Shown here: positions 1 through 12,305 of the stretch, piece by piece
How the letters are laid out: each line of letters opens with the position of its first letter
How positions within the stretch are numbered: the stretch's first letter is position 1
NCBI GenBank assembly: GCA_035772405.1
Contig: JAYKKM010000439.1
Coordinates: 5,832,001 to 5,896,000 of the forward strand
Source of the DNA: Chrysogorgia sp. JL179-B06
Lineage: Eukaryota > Cnidaria > Anthozoa > Scleralcyonacea > Chrysogorgiidae
Length of the DNA: 64,000 nucleotides
Reading direction: 5' to 3'
Notes under the pieces: model-generated
Databases searched by the model: none
The model's input: only the letters and a program-made list of their open reading frames with translations
Told to the model about the DNA's origin: nothing
Made by a program: the position numbers and the translations under genes

Positions 1-260
1 AGAAGTTTTCGACAATCCTCAAAACGTCTTGTCTTTCTTGAATTGTGTAGTTTACATGAAAGGTAAGTTGTATCTTTCTCGTTTTCAGGTATTTCTGTAG
101 GTATTTCTTTGATCATAAATTGATGTGCTTTAGCTTCGCTCCTGACTGAGTAGCTATGTTTATACTGTATGTGGCTGTTTTTGTTTTATATTTATTCGTC
201 AAATTCAAATGTTGTACAGTATATCCATCTGTTTCAGGTGAGGAAGTCAGTCTAAATTAA
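1..260 (+). CDS. 3' end of an unrecognised spliced gene (partial, two exons)
   Basis: Bases 1-62 stay open in frame 2 (20 codons plus one base, beginning EVFDNPQNV) and end at a strong donor, AAAG|GTAAGT, at 62/63. A good acceptor (pyrimidine-rich, ending TTTCAG) at 237/238 restores the frame and gives a short terminal exon coding GEEVSLN, with the stop at 258-260. AATAAA at 411-416 fits as poly(A) signal. A second acceptor at 537/538 also keeps the frame open for 33 codons to a stop at 636-638, so an alternative last exon is possible. The upstream part lies outside the window. The peptide is too short for me to name a family. The splice signals are directly visible; that this is a gene end is inference. 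Confidence 0.42.
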
Positions 261-410
261 GCGATAATGCTGGTAAACAGTGTATAGCAAAGTCATTGAT
301 CGTTAAATACATTACCGGTAAACATATTTATAATTGGAATTCGTCTGGCTTGAACAATATCTTGTTTCATGTGAAATATTGTTTGTATGGTTGCAATTAA
401 AGGTTCAGTA

Positions 411-416
411 AATAAA
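411..416 (+). terminator. Candidate poly(A) signal AATAAA
   Basis: It lies 150 bases after the stop codon at 258-260 of the partial plus-strand gene, a suitable distance for its 3' end. The hexamer alone is weak evidence in AT-rich DNA. Confidence 0.35.
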
Positions 417-748
417 GATTTTTTGTTGTTAACTATGCTGCTGGCCCTTATGTTTGTCTAAAAATGCATTTACAAACTTATTTTTTGGTTTAGAAACCAA
501 CTATGAATGTTGCTTTATGAACTATTGATTGTTTCAGTGTTGACAATGTCAGACAATTATTTCAAGATGGTCAAAAGCTCCCAAGTAATAATTTGTGCCA
601 AGATTATGAACATCATTAAGATGATTTCAGCATTATAGAATGGTTCTTCTCTGCAGTAATTGTATTCAAGTTTCTGTGGAAATTTTTGTTGTTGTTGACA
701 GATGTTCCTAACATTGTATTATAAATGAGAAAACTTGTGTCTTTTAAT

Positions 749-1270
749 GCATGGATCAATTCTTCCTGTAATCATCCCCCGGGCAATACCCCGGGGATTT
801 GTATTTATTATCAAAGCTCATTGCAAATTCCCCACCCCTGGGATTTTGAAATTTGACAATTCCCCTGGCACCTTGTGGCAAGCCGGAAACAATACAAAAA
901 CACATGAGTTTTAACATCAAATAAATGTATAATTAGACAAATTTTAATATCAAATGTAAATTTAACTTAACCAGCAGCTTATTTCTGCTGCTGCTTCCTT
1001 TGAGCTCTAGTTCGTTTCGCTTTTTCAGCCCCCCACACACCCCCCCCACACACCCCCCCCCCCCCCCCCCCCAGTACATCGATTTTCTGCAACTTTTTTT
1101 CTTTGCTATTTTGAATATGAATACTTTACTTTAGTTACCAGACTTCCAAGGGCGGGCCCTATACCCGGGCAAAAAATAATAAAACAGTTCCCCTCCCCCG
1201 GGATTTGATTTTCTGCATTGTCCCCGGGGTTGCCCGGGGGGGGATGGTTACAGGAAGAATTGATCCATGC
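749..1270. mobile_element. Inverted-repeat element with GC-rich ends
   Basis: The left end (749 onward, GCATGGATCAATTCTTCCTG then CCCCCGGGCAAT) is repeated in reverse complement at the right end (to 1270). Arms are about 50 bp, with further imperfect pairing inward around CCCCGGG motifs. A C-rich tract (about 1029-1072) lies in the middle. No coding capacity, so a MITE or foldback relic. No target-site duplication was defined. Confidence 0.55.
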
Positions 1271-1408
1271 ATCAACCTGTGGCGAATCATTAACCGAGTA
1301 TTTAGTTAATTCTGCTGTTAGCTTACAAACAACAATAATGAAAAATAGCTTTTACGCAACTATCGTATCTTATGCCATTCTCGAGTTATTACGTACATTT
1401 CATGTAAC

Positions 1409-1998
1409 TTGAACTGTGATGTCACAAGATGGACAACAGCATTACATCAAAACTCAAAATCAGGCATATCTTCGGATTGGTTTGACTAAACCGGCTCAAA
1501 CCAAATACCAAACCAAATAAAATAAAATAATACCAAACCAAATAAACCAAAATAAACCAAACCATGCAGACTTACTGAGTCAACAAGACTCTGCATTGAG
1601 ATTGTTGTTATTAGGTTCCCATGGTAACATATTTTGTTCCCAGGCCACTACTTTGTATAGAAACAAAGTTTTCTACTTTTTGTTGTTGCAGTTACTGTTT
1701 TATTGTTTTAAACAGTATTGTTACATTGGAAATCATGAGAAAAGGATGTCAACTTCCTAAAACTAAATAAGTTGCTGTAAATGTGGTTGAAAACAAAGAA
1801 TTGTTATAAAGGAAGAGGGTAATCTGGAAACTATTCCGTTACCATAGCAACCACATTAGAACCATTACAATGTTTAGTTTTCTTGATTGAGTAAGTCAGC
1901 AAGGTTTCAATCTATTTAATTGAACCAGTCTGAAGATATGCCTGATTTTCAGTTTTGTTTTTATAATGCTGTGTCCATATTGTGACGTCACAGATCAA
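1409..1998. mobile_element. Inverted-repeat element (MITE-like)
   Basis: The segment around 1416-1490 (GATGTCACAAGATGGAC, then AGGCATATCTTC) recurs inverted at 1925-1998 (GAAGATATGCCT, then TGTGACGTCACAG). Weaker nested inverted matches lie inside, near 1617 and 1850 (CCCATGGTAACA against TTACCATAGCAACC). A short AAACCAAATA-rich simple repeat occupies about 1497-1562. No ORF of interest. Confidence 0.5.
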
Positions 1999-2760
1999 AT
2001 TATATAAAGCGTATAATTAAACATAAAAAGCCATTTTTCATTATTTTAAGTGTTCTTTCAAATACAATAAAAAAAAACTGGAGCGAATTTTCATTTCATA
2101 GACACTTTAAAGGCACCACATCAATTATAATAATAAAGAGCCTCCATGGCAGTGATTCCATAGTGGAGATATTTGCCCCAGTCTAAACGAATAATACTAA
2201 TATTTCAGTTAGTATTACAGATTCGGATATTTCAGTTTTGGTCACACCCCAATCCCATGCTCATTACTCATTGACAAGGCTGACCCATTAATGTTCCATG
2301 CGGTACCCACATGTTCGCATTGCGGACCTATTTTTGTTCTTGTAGCCAACAAAAAATCACCGAACAACACTTCAACACTGTGAGAGAAAACCATAAAAAA
2401 GATAATCTGTGTTGTAGAATATGAAGGCTAGGCAAACTCACAACATCACTTTACATCTGCAGCAATCCAACTAAAGTTAAACGGCATATTTTCGCGATTA
2501 AATCCATCTGGAAATATATTTTTCATCTTTCTAAGCATGTTTTCCTGATGTTTTTACCCTTCAAACTAATTTTTGGCTTGTCTGCTGTCGTCAGCATCAT
2601 AAATCATAATAGAAAACCATCCATGATTGGACCGATTAGCTTAGAAGAACATGAAAGACCTGCCCTGATTGGTAGTTGACGGTTTTGGGGAGAATTGCAA
2701 TGTTGATCTAATTATATTAATAACTTTTAGTGATATTTCTCTGTGGTTATTTTATAAAAG
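1999..2760. other. Gene-free AT-rich stretch
   Basis: I see no splice-bounded ORF, RNA gene or clear repeat structure here on either strand. Confidence 0.4.
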
Positions 2761-2941
2761 AAATACCTAATGGTTTTCCGTGTTTGGATACTCTGATCCA
2801 AACACTTGGGATGTTGCTCGACTTTCGAAAAGCTAAAAACACTCGCCTAGCGGCTCCTGTTTTTCTACGCTTTTCTCAAGTCTCGCAACATCCCGCGTGT
2901 TTGGATCAGAGTATCCAAACATGGAAAACCATTAGGTATTT
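2761..2941. mobile_element. Palindromic MITE, copy 1
   Basis: Arms of about 60 bp are nearly perfect reverse complements, from AAATACCTAATGG at 2761 to CCATTAGGTATTT at 2941, enclosing GTGTTTGGATA and a hairpin centre. A close relative lies at 3444-3613. The TTTGGAT box also occurs in palindromic elements at 22.0 kb and 55.3-55.7 kb. Confidence 0.7.
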
Positions 2942-3443
2942 ATTTAATGTCATAGGTCATATTAAACAACCTTGAATAACTCAAGAACGAGATAAGATAT
3001 GAAAGAACTACAAATGCAATTCTTTATCGTTTTAGGAGTTATTTCAAATAAATCAATAAAATAATCATCTTAATTTTCGTTTCCTATCCATAGGCAAATT
3101 AAGAAAGCAGTGTTGTATATAGCAAAGTGAAAAGGTGGTAAACTGCTAATATTTTTAATATATAACGTCTAAATATATATAAATATAAATTTATAATATA
3201 GAAGATGACACCTTAACTTTCCGCAAAAACATCATAAAAGAAGAGTTGAAGCAGATCTTATTTCAGTTGCCTGATGATTGCCTTGTGCATGAAACTCTGA
3301 ATAGTGACGAAAGAATATTTTTATAAAATAACATGTATGCTACGCAGGCTCTGATTGGTCAATACCCGTGTTTGGTCAGGCCATCCAAACACGGAAATTT
3401 CCTTAAGTTTTGCTGCTCGTTCTCTTGTATTATTTTATAAAAT

Positions 3444-3613
3444 AAATACCTAATGGTTTTTCCGTGTTTGGATACTGTTATCCAAACACTTGGGAAGTTG
3501 CTCGACTTTCGAAAAGCTAAAAAACACTCGCCTAGCGGCTCGTGTTTTTTACGCTTTTCTACAGTCTCGCAACTTCCCGCGTGTTTGGATCACAGTATCC
3601 AAAACATGCATTA
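3444..3613. mobile_element. Palindromic MITE, copy 2
   Basis: Same family as 2761-2941, beginning AAATACCTAATGG and sharing the central CGCCTAGCGGCTC hairpin. The right end breaks off soon after GTATCCAAAACATG, so the copy is truncated or recombined. A shorter inverted pair built on GTGTTTGG occurs just upstream, around 3368-3402. Confidence 0.65.
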
Positions 3614-4051
3614 GGGTGAGACCTGCTCCGGATTCTCATTGGTCGATAAATATAGTAACACTGCGATGACGTACTCAGATTTCGAGTCGCTTGGTTTAAT
3701 ACCGCTATCACAATCTGTTGTTGTTTCATGGGCCCCTCTGAATACCAGCTTTGGCTGAATGAGCTACCCTACTAAAATAAATGTATCTAATCTAAGTAAT
3801 TAAAGATGCCAGTAAATAGTTATAGAACAAACGCGCAAATCACAGGAAATGCATAACCGCTACATAGGTTTTAAAATCGAATAGGAGCCAAGCCCACTCG
3901 CTGATATACGCTGATTGTTAGAATGCGTTTTGTGTGATTTGCGTATTGAATGCGTATTTTTATAGTTTTTAACTAATCAGCCACTCAGTCAGTACGGAGA
4001 TTTTTCCTGTGAAAATACACGCATTCAAAAACATACTTTTATTTACTACAT

Positions 4052-5486
4052 GCACAGGTAGCCCAAGCTCATTATATGGCGTCTTTTAATATATTTTTTA
4101 CTTTACTCTTTTTCTCTTTACTTTAAACTATTTTTAACTATTAACTATTAAAAGGTATATTTTTGCTTTTGTTTGTGATTTTGATGAGATTTTGCATGGC
4201 ATCCTCTCCGAAATCCTAAAGAAGAACGCTGAACGCTTGTACTGCAGGCTACATGTAATTTTATAAATAACCGTCAGTTTATAAACAGTTTTAGTATCGC
4301 AAAAATTCCACAAAAATACAAACATTTTTTAACTTTTAACTGCATCTACCTGTTCTTTGTCATTTCCTTTATCTTTTGTGAAAGTTTGAAACCATTTTGT
4401 TCAGAATTGAAGTACTTGTACTCGTGGGAATAATCAACACGTTTTGAGACCTCTATATAAATAGGAAGGTAGGCAAGTCCGGCGCCGGAAATCACACACT
4501 CTGGTCACTTCAAGAGCGAATAAATCACAGACAAGCGATCCCACGACGATTTAAACGCCAATACACAACACCTCGATGTTTTCTCATTGTACTTAGCTAA
4601 ATTTGAGTCTCGTTGTATTTTCTCTTCTCCCAAAAATTGCCGATATCAAACTCTATTTCATCACGGAGGCCAGCGTTACGATGCTGGCACAGATCAGAAG
4701 CGGCCTTTTTCAAACTGCCGAGCGACAAATCATCCCCCATGGCGACCCGTGACGGGAAATTGTCACTGCAAAAATGTATACAACAAATCCACAACCCTCC
4801 CCACCCAAGTAGGTCGCGGCAGTTTGAAAAAGGTCCGCTCTGATCTGTGCCAGCATCGTAACGCTGGCCTCCGTGATGAAATAGAGTTTGATATCGGCAA
4901 TTTTTGGGAGAAGAGAAAATACAACGAGACTCAAATTTAGCTAAGTACAATGAGAAAACATCGAGGTGTTGTGTATTGGCGTTTAAATCGTCGTGGGATC
5001 GCTTGTCTGTGATTTATTCGCTCTTGAAGTGACCAGAGTGTGTGATTTCCGGCGCCGGACTTGCCTACCTTCCTATTTATATAGAGGTCTCAAAACGTGT
5101 TGATTATTCCCACGAGTACAAGTACTTCAATTCTGAACAAAATGGTTTCAAACTTTCACAAAAGATAAAGGAAATGACAAAGAACAGGTAGATGCAGTTT
5201 AAAAGTTAAAAAATGTTTGTATTTTTGTGGAATTTTTGCGATACTAAAACTGTTTATAAACTGACGGTTATTTATAAAATTACATGTAGCCTGCAGTACA
5301 AGCGTTCAGCGTTCTTCTTTAGGATTTCGGAGAGGATGCCATGCAAAATCTCATCAAAATCACAAACAAAAGCAAAAATATACCTTTTAATAGTTAATAG
5401 TTAAAAATAGTTTAAAGTAAAGAGAAAAAGAGTAAAGTAAAAAATATATTAAAAGACGCCATATAATGAGCTTGGGCTACCTGTGC
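4052..5486. mobile_element. Foldback transposon with arms of about 670 bp
   Basis: Two near-identical inverted arms (about 4052-4720 and 4817-5486) flank a unique spacer of about 96 bp. The element begins GCACAGGTAG and ends CTACCTGTGC. TACAT precedes it (4047-4051) and follows it (5487-5491), consistent with a 5-bp target-site duplication. Arms differ only by small changes near the spacer. ORFs of 63 and 117 codons appear on both strands as mirror images of the arms and look non-coding. The superfamily is not identifiable from the ends alone. Confidence 0.85.
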
Positions 5487-5906
5487 TACATGTAGTTTCA
5501 TTGAAGGACAGCGCTTGACAACTCAACGATTTTCAAACATTTTTTTTTTAATTCTCTGACTATTTCAGTTTAGTAACATGACTTATACCATGCATGGAAT
5601 AATTTGTTTATAGTGCATAGTGTGAAGTGTATTCCATAGTTGGCATCTGTGCGATACTAGATACAAAAAGGTCGTTTGGATAGTTTTAAACTGATTACTG
5701 AGATTTTCTCATGGTAGTTATTTTCAAATAAATCCTTGTTACGTTATAAATTAATCCTTATTATTGCGAATTCATATAAAGTGCGATCAATGATCTGGTG
5801 ACAGATTGTGATAGCGGTATTAAACCAAGCGACTCGAAATCTGAGACGTCATCGCAGTGTTAATATATTTATCGACCAATGGCCGGAGCAGGTCTATATA
5901 TATATA

Positions 5907-6505
5907 GAAAGGATTTATGGTGAAGGAAAATTTCGAGTGTTGGAATACATACATTTTAAGACCAAACCGGGACCAGTTGCGAAAAATGCAACTTAGCGGC
6001 CTTCCGGTAGGAATTGAACCCGCGACCCTGCGATTGCTATAGTGCAGTGCTCTGACCACTGAGCTACGGAAGCCGTTGCCGAGAGCCTAGTCACGAGTTC
6101 TGTATATATGGTGGTAATGCCGGGATAAGATTCTGGGTATATTATAGGTAATATTTGGCATTTCACTCGATCAAACTACATGTTGAAAGGATTTATGGTG
6201 AAGGAAAATTTCGAGTGTTGGAATACATACATTTTAAGACCAAACCGGGACCAGTTGCGAAAAATGCAACTTAGCGGCCTTCCGGTAGGAATTGAACCCG
6301 CGACCCTGCGATTGCTAGTGCAGTGCTCTGACCACTGAGCTACGGAAGCCGTTGCCGAGAGCCTAGTCACGAGTTCTGTATATATGGTGGTAATCCCGGG
6401 ATAAGATTCTGGGTATATTATAGGTAATATTTGGCATTTCACTCGATCAAACTACATGTTGAAAGGATTTATGGTGAAGGAAAATTTCGAGTGTTGGAAT
6501 ACATG
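5907..6505 (-). repeat. Tandem tRNA-related units, minus strand (two full, one partial)
   Basis: Units of about 277 bp, each with a tRNA-like module at 5998-6074 and 6276-6350 (minus strand). The module has an A-box-like TAGCTCAGTGG and a B-box-like GGTTCAATTCC, the internal RNA polymerase III promoter boxes of tRNA-derived SINEs. The T-stem is mismatched and the anticodon loop is enlarged, so these are not working tRNAs. A third unit stops at about 6505, where the orientation switches to plus. The same family forms arrays at 8219-9799 and single pieces at 14.8 and 51.6 kb. Confidence 0.8.
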
Positions 6506-6880
<375 letters not shown>

Positions 6881-7032
6881 TGCAACGCCCACTACCCTTG
6901 TGGTAGTTTGAGCACTCTGGCCCTATACCGCTTCACGCTCTCTGGATGTGCGCATGACCGCTGTTTATCCCACAAGCGGTTGTCTCTGGCAATGGTTTGT
7001 GTATAATTAGTACTCATGTCCATATCTAGATT

Positions 7033-7091
7033 GTACCAAGCTACACTGATGAGCTGTGGAACAGCGAAACACGTGTCTGTAGATATTGTAC
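7033..7091 (+). ncRNA. Type I hammerhead ribozyme, retrozyme copy 1
   Basis: Core elements in order: stem I 5' strand CTACA (7041-7045), CTGATGA (7046-7052), stem II GCTGT-GGA-ACAGC (7053-7065), GAAA (7066-7069), a minimal palindromic stem III CACGTG (7070-7075), TC, then stem I 3' strand TGTAG (7078-7082). The predicted cleavage site follows the GTC triplet, after C7077. Stem I continues beyond an internal loop with GTAC at 7033-7036 pairing with GTAC at 7088-7091. All invariant hammerhead core bases are present. Very short stem III is typical of the animal type I class, which may act as dimers. Confidence 0.92.
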
Positions 7092-7313
7092 TATTACGCT
7101 CCTTCACTCCGGTGTTGTTTGAGCACTCTGTGAAGTTGGTGTAGGTGTCCTTTAGCGATAATGCAACGCCCACTACCCTTGTGGTAGTTTGAGCACTCTG
7201 GCCCTATACCGCTTCACGCTCTCTGGATGTGCGCATGACCGCTGTTTATCCCACAAGCGGTTGTCTCTGGCAATGGTTTGTGTATAATTAGTACTCATGT
7301 CCATATCTAGATT

Positions 7314-7372
7314 GTACCAAGCTACACTGATGAGCTGTGGAACAGCGAAACACGTGTCTGTAGATATTGTAC
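7314..7372 (+). ncRNA. Type I hammerhead ribozyme, retrozyme copy 2
   Basis: Same sequence as the copy at 7033-7091, with core CTGATGA at 7327-7333. It lies one repeat unit (281 bp) downstream. Confidence 0.92.
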
Positions 7373-7593
7373 TATTACGCTCCTTCACTCCGGTGTTGTT
7401 GAGCACTCTGTGAAGTTGGTGTAGGTGTCCTTTAGCGATAATGCAACGCCCACTACCCTTGTGGTAGTTTGAGCACTCTGGCCCTATACCGCTTCACGCT
7501 CTCTGGATGTGCGCATGACCGCTGTTTATCCCACAAGCGGTTGTCTCTGGCAATGGTTTGTGTATAATTAGTACTCATGTCCATATCTAGATT

Positions 7594-7652
7594 GTACCAA
7601 GCTACACTGATGAGCTGTGGAACAGCGAAACACGTGTCTGTAGATATTGTAC
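7594..7652 (+). ncRNA. Type I hammerhead ribozyme, retrozyme copy 3
   Basis: Same core as copies 1 and 2, 280 bp further on. The array ends at the base where the outer GTAC helix closes, followed by TATATATA, so the ribozyme marks the repeat boundary. Confidence 0.9.
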
Positions 7653-7683
7653 TATATATATATATATAGTTCGGCTTCAACTT

Positions 7684-7792
7684 GTCGTTAATTAATATAC
7701 TCGGCGACTGGCGAGTTAAAAATAGTTCTGATGACGTTGTCGTTAATATATACTCGGCGAGTTAAAAATAGTTCTGATGACGTTGTTTCTTA

Positions 7793-7796
<4 letters not shown>
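7684..7796. repeat. Two direct repeats of about 50 bp
   Basis: The motif GTCGTTAAT ... ACTCGGCGA ... GAGTTAAAAATAGTTCTGATGACG appears twice in a row, ending in TTCTTAATTTATATAT. Its CTGATGA is not followed by a stem and GAAA, so it is not a hammerhead. Confidence 0.7.
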
Positions 7797-7832
<36 letters not shown>

Positions 7833-7871
7833 CACAAGATGAGAAACACAAGTTACTTCATCGAAATTTTA

Positions 7872-7929
7872 TTTACTACAGAACTGTTTCGTATGGCAAG
7901 TGTTAAGCTTGCCACACTCATCAGGTAAA
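7872..7929 (-). ncRNA. Type I hammerhead ribozyme of a Penelope-like element
   Basis: Read on the minus strand from 7929: stem I TTTAC, CTGATGA (7918-7924), a 10-bp stem II (GTGTGGCAAG against CTTGCCATAC, one wobble pair), GAAA (7887-7890), stem III CAG-TT-CTG, then TA and stem I 3' strand GTAAA (7872-7876). Predicted cleavage is after the GTA triplet. Every core base is canonical and all three stems pair. It lies about 90 bp past the stop of the element's reading frame. Terminal repeats of Penelope-like elements are known to encode such hammerheads. Confidence 0.88.
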
Positions 7930-8013
7930 TGATATAATATTTTGACAGCGCAACGGAATATATACAATAGATGCATAATTAATTTGATCATGTTACATGT
8001 AGTGGTGAGATTG

Positions 8014-8196
8014 TTATCGTAGTAGGAATTTCTTCCGGTGTCGGCATGTGGATACGAGTTCGTTCCGTTTGTTGAGAGAGCTTAGTTCGGGGTGGCATAT
8101 GATGATAAATTTTTCGGACAGGCATAAGTTACAGCGTTTGGTTTTATTAGAATATGGTTGTGATTTCTTAATGATTTTCCAGTTAATAGTATACGA
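8014..8196 (-). pseudogene. C-terminal remnant of a Penelope-like retroelement protein
   Basis: The minus-strand frame ends in a module with KRCNLCLSEK, then LNKRNELVSTCRH and a basic tail. I recognise this type as the C-terminal piece of cnidarian Penelope-like polyproteins, after the GIY-YIG region. Upstream of about 8196 the frame runs into a TA microsatellite and a tRNA-related unit, so reverse transcriptase and most of the nuclease are missing. The downstream hammerhead at 7872-7929 supports the assignment. Family recognition is from memory of motif style, not from a search. Confidence 0.6.
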
Positions 8197-8218
8197 GGTG
8201 TATATATATATATATATA

Positions 8219-8577
8219 GGTAATATTTGGCATTTCACTTGATCAAACTACATGTTGAAAGGATTTATGGTGAAGGAAAATTTCGAGTGTTGGAATACAT
8301 ACATTTTAAGACCAAACCGGGACCAGTTGCGAAAAATGCAACTTAGCGGACTTCCGGTAGGAATTGAACCCGCGACCCTGCGATTGCTAGTGCAGTGCTC
8401 TGACCACTGAGCTATGGAAGCCGTTGCCGAGAGCCTAGTCACGAGTTCTGTATATATATGGTGGTAATGCCGGGATAAGATTCTGGTATATTATAGGTAA
8501 TATTTGGCATTTCACTCGATCAAACTACATGTTGAAAGGATTTATGGTGAAGGAAAATTTCGAGTGTTGGAATACAT
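8219..8577 (-). repeat. tRNA-related units, minus strand
   Basis: One full unit with its tRNA-like module at 8348-8423, plus the start of a second unit. It inverts into the plus-strand array at about 8578, at a doubled GGTTCAATTC, with the same join as at 6506. Confidence 0.8.
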
Positions 8578-10109
<1,532 letters not shown>

Positions 10110-10137
10110 TATATATATATATATATATACTCAGCAT

Positions 10138-10450
10138 TTATGGTGAAGGAAAATTTCGAGTGTTGGAATATATACATTTTAAGACCAAACCGGGACCAGT
10201 TGCGAAAAATGCAACTTAAAGGCCTTCCGGCTGGAATTGAGAGTGCAGTGCTCTGACCACTGAGCTACGGAAGCCGTTGCCGAGAGCCTATATTGTCACG
10301 AGTTCTGCATATATATAGTAGTGGTATAATGCCGGGATAAGATTCCGGGTATATCACAAGTAATATTTGGCATTTCAGTCGATCAAACTACATGTTCTCG
10401 GGATTTATGGTGAAGGAAAATTTCGAGTGTTGGAATATATACATTTTAAG
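10138..10450 (-). repeat. Decayed tRNA-related unit, minus strand
   Basis: Same family as the arrays at 5.9 and 8.2 kb, but with a deletion inside the tRNA-like module (B box lost) and several substitutions. It ends against the TTAA element at 10478. Confidence 0.75.
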
Positions 10451-10477
10451 ACATATATATTATTTCCTTAACTCTTT

Positions 10478-10934
10478 CCTGACAGGCTGAAAAACATCCA
10501 AAATTGAACCACCTCTTTGTTCTATTGATATCTCTTGAAATAACCATAACTGTTGCGAAAGCTATACATTTTCTGAAAGCCCAATAAACCGGCTTTTACT
10601 TGTGCTTTTAAATTTCCCGAACAAAACACATTATGTTAATATAAATTAGCATTAATTATCACACATCAGGTTGAAAAATTTACATTTTTCTAGAAAAGGC
10701 GGCCATCTTGCACGCCCGCGTAGCATCTTGAAAACTCAAAATGCCACCAATAGCAGAGTTGTTTATGAAATCAAATCAAATTAACTTGGCGGGTGAGTGG
10801 ATCTCATGTCCCTGGCGCTTGTCGAATTTCATTTTCAGAACGCTTGCGTTTACCGTGTGCCGTGTTTTCGATTGACGACTTCCGGGGTCTTCTACGACCC
10901 ATTTTGACTGCAGGGCTGGTCAGGAAAGAGTTAA
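10478..10934. mobile_element. 455-bp non-autonomous transposon with TTAA ends, copy 1
   Basis: TTAA at both edges and inverted termini CTCTTTCCTGAC / GTCAGGAAAGAG. A second full copy of the same length class lies at 44416-44870 and a decayed inverted copy at about 13130-13545. TTAA target duplication is typical of piggyBac and Kolobok superfamilies; no transposase is present to decide. The small ORF at its right end is not conserved. Confidence 0.8.
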
Positions 10935-11597
10935 TGAAACAAAATGTGGTAAACTCATCGGAGAATCCTTTCAGCTATACTTATGGTTAGATTTGTGTCA
11001 TTTCTTCAGTAGTGCAGGTAGCCTTTCTCCTACTCAAAGGCTGGAAAAAACAGAGGTCATCGCAGTAGAATTAAGAGGTTCGTATATATGATATATATCT
11101 CGATATATAGAACATAACTTTAATATAAGTAAATGGGAGTCATAGTTTAAATTTGTCACCACGATAAAATCCATGTTCTAGTTATGATTGTTAGTATATA
11201 ATTGCAGAGAGGTCATTGAAATGGTTACTGTCACTAGGAAATTGAAGTCAATAATTGCTGGATGGCAATGAAGTATTTTACGATATGAAACAGTTCAATT
11301 GTCCATAGATTGACCATTGGAAATGTAGATTAGAATTTCCACAACAATTAAGGTTATTATTAATATATTGCATGCTGGATATTTAACTATTTGTTGGTAT
11401 TGAAAGAACACTTACAGCTTCACATGGTCATTTAGTTGCAGTTAGTTCAGTTGTTGAAAGAAAAAACTTTTCAATTTGCAATTAATAAACATTAATACCC
11501 GTAGTAGGTTCATAGGTTTTGATATACAATTATTTCAGCTAAAATAAGCGATTTGTGGCAGTATCACTATTTAATTTAAACCGGCAAAAAAAGTGGA
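10935..11597. other. Gene-free AT-rich stretch
   Basis: No ORF, RNA gene or strong repeat seen. Confidence 0.4.
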
Positions 11598-12050
11598 AGG
11601 TACTAGATGTCATCGACCAAAATCAGGTGCGCCAACAATCAGTAATCCACGTTTCAGCGGAACATTAAGCTTCAGGTCGTTTTCAATTACGTTGGTCTTC
11701 TACGTCATACGATCGGACATGCCTGTATGATGATATACATCATAGAACTGCTAATGCCAAAACAACCTAGATTCTAACCCTAACCTCCCGCTAGCTAAAT
11801 GAGTTTTGCAACGCTAACCCAGGCCTTTTGTGTCTTTCTGCAAACCCTAAACCTAACCCCCCTATTTTGACGTATTAACCACATTTTGGTTACAAAAAAG
11901 AAAGAAACAATGTCTTAAACATGTCCTCTAAGAAATGAACGGATCAACAGAAGACCCACTTTCAAAGCACCGAAATTTAATGTACCGCTGACACGTGGAT
12001 GACTGATTGTTGGCGCACCTGGTTTAGCTCGATGACATCTGGGTCTTACT
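11598..12050. mobile_element. Inverted-repeat element
   Basis: Left arm (CTAGATGTCATCGACC, then GGTGCGCCAACAATCAGT, to about 11662) recurs inverted at about 11980-12040 (ACTGATTGTTGGCGCACC, then GATGACATCTGG). The interior holds short telomere-like AACCCTAACC stretches. CTAGATGTCAT is also found inverted near 12867, so this element is part of a larger nested structure. Confidence 0.65.
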
Positions 12051-12084
12051 CACTGATCTCAAAAATAGGACTGGATCGAGCTTC

Positions 12085-12305
12085 TGTTGTTACAAAAATG
12101 AAGCCAACAGCGGCCATATTGGAGTGACCACCTAAGGAGTACTGTGGCATCACAGACATGTTGGGGAGGATTCTGACATTTGCTATTTAACTTTAGCAAA
12201 GGAAACATACTCGCTGGACAGTTATTAAATTTCAGAATTCTGCCTTTCCTCTCCGATTCACCACTGTATTCGTAATGAGGTCACTCCAATATGGCCGCCG
12301 TTTGC
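12085..12305. mobile_element. Short inverted-repeat element
   Basis: GCGGCCATATTGGAGTGACC near 12111 is mirrored by GGTCACTCCAATATGGCCGC near 12281. Interior without coding capacity. Confidence 0.55.

Larger units (their letters stand above)
6881..7652 (+). repeat. Retrozyme-like tandem array, 280/281-bp unit, 2.7 copies
   Basis: Units start at 6881, 7162 and 7442 with TGCAACGCCCACTACCC and are nearly identical. The third is cut off at 7652, immediately after the ribozyme, where ATATAT begins. Each copy carries a full type I hammerhead ribozyme (7033-7091, 7314-7372, 7594-7652). Cleavage of a multimeric transcript would release monomers of about 280 nt. Short non-coding tandem repeats with one type I hammerhead per unit are the known design of metazoan retrozymes, which circulate as small circular RNAs. 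The unit also has two TTTGAGCACTCTG boxes. ORFs of 75-93 codons across it are not conserved coding. Confidence 0.85.

Noticed and set aside
4587..4950. 117-codon ORFs on both strands
   Set aside because: Mirror images created by the inverted arms of the foldback element.
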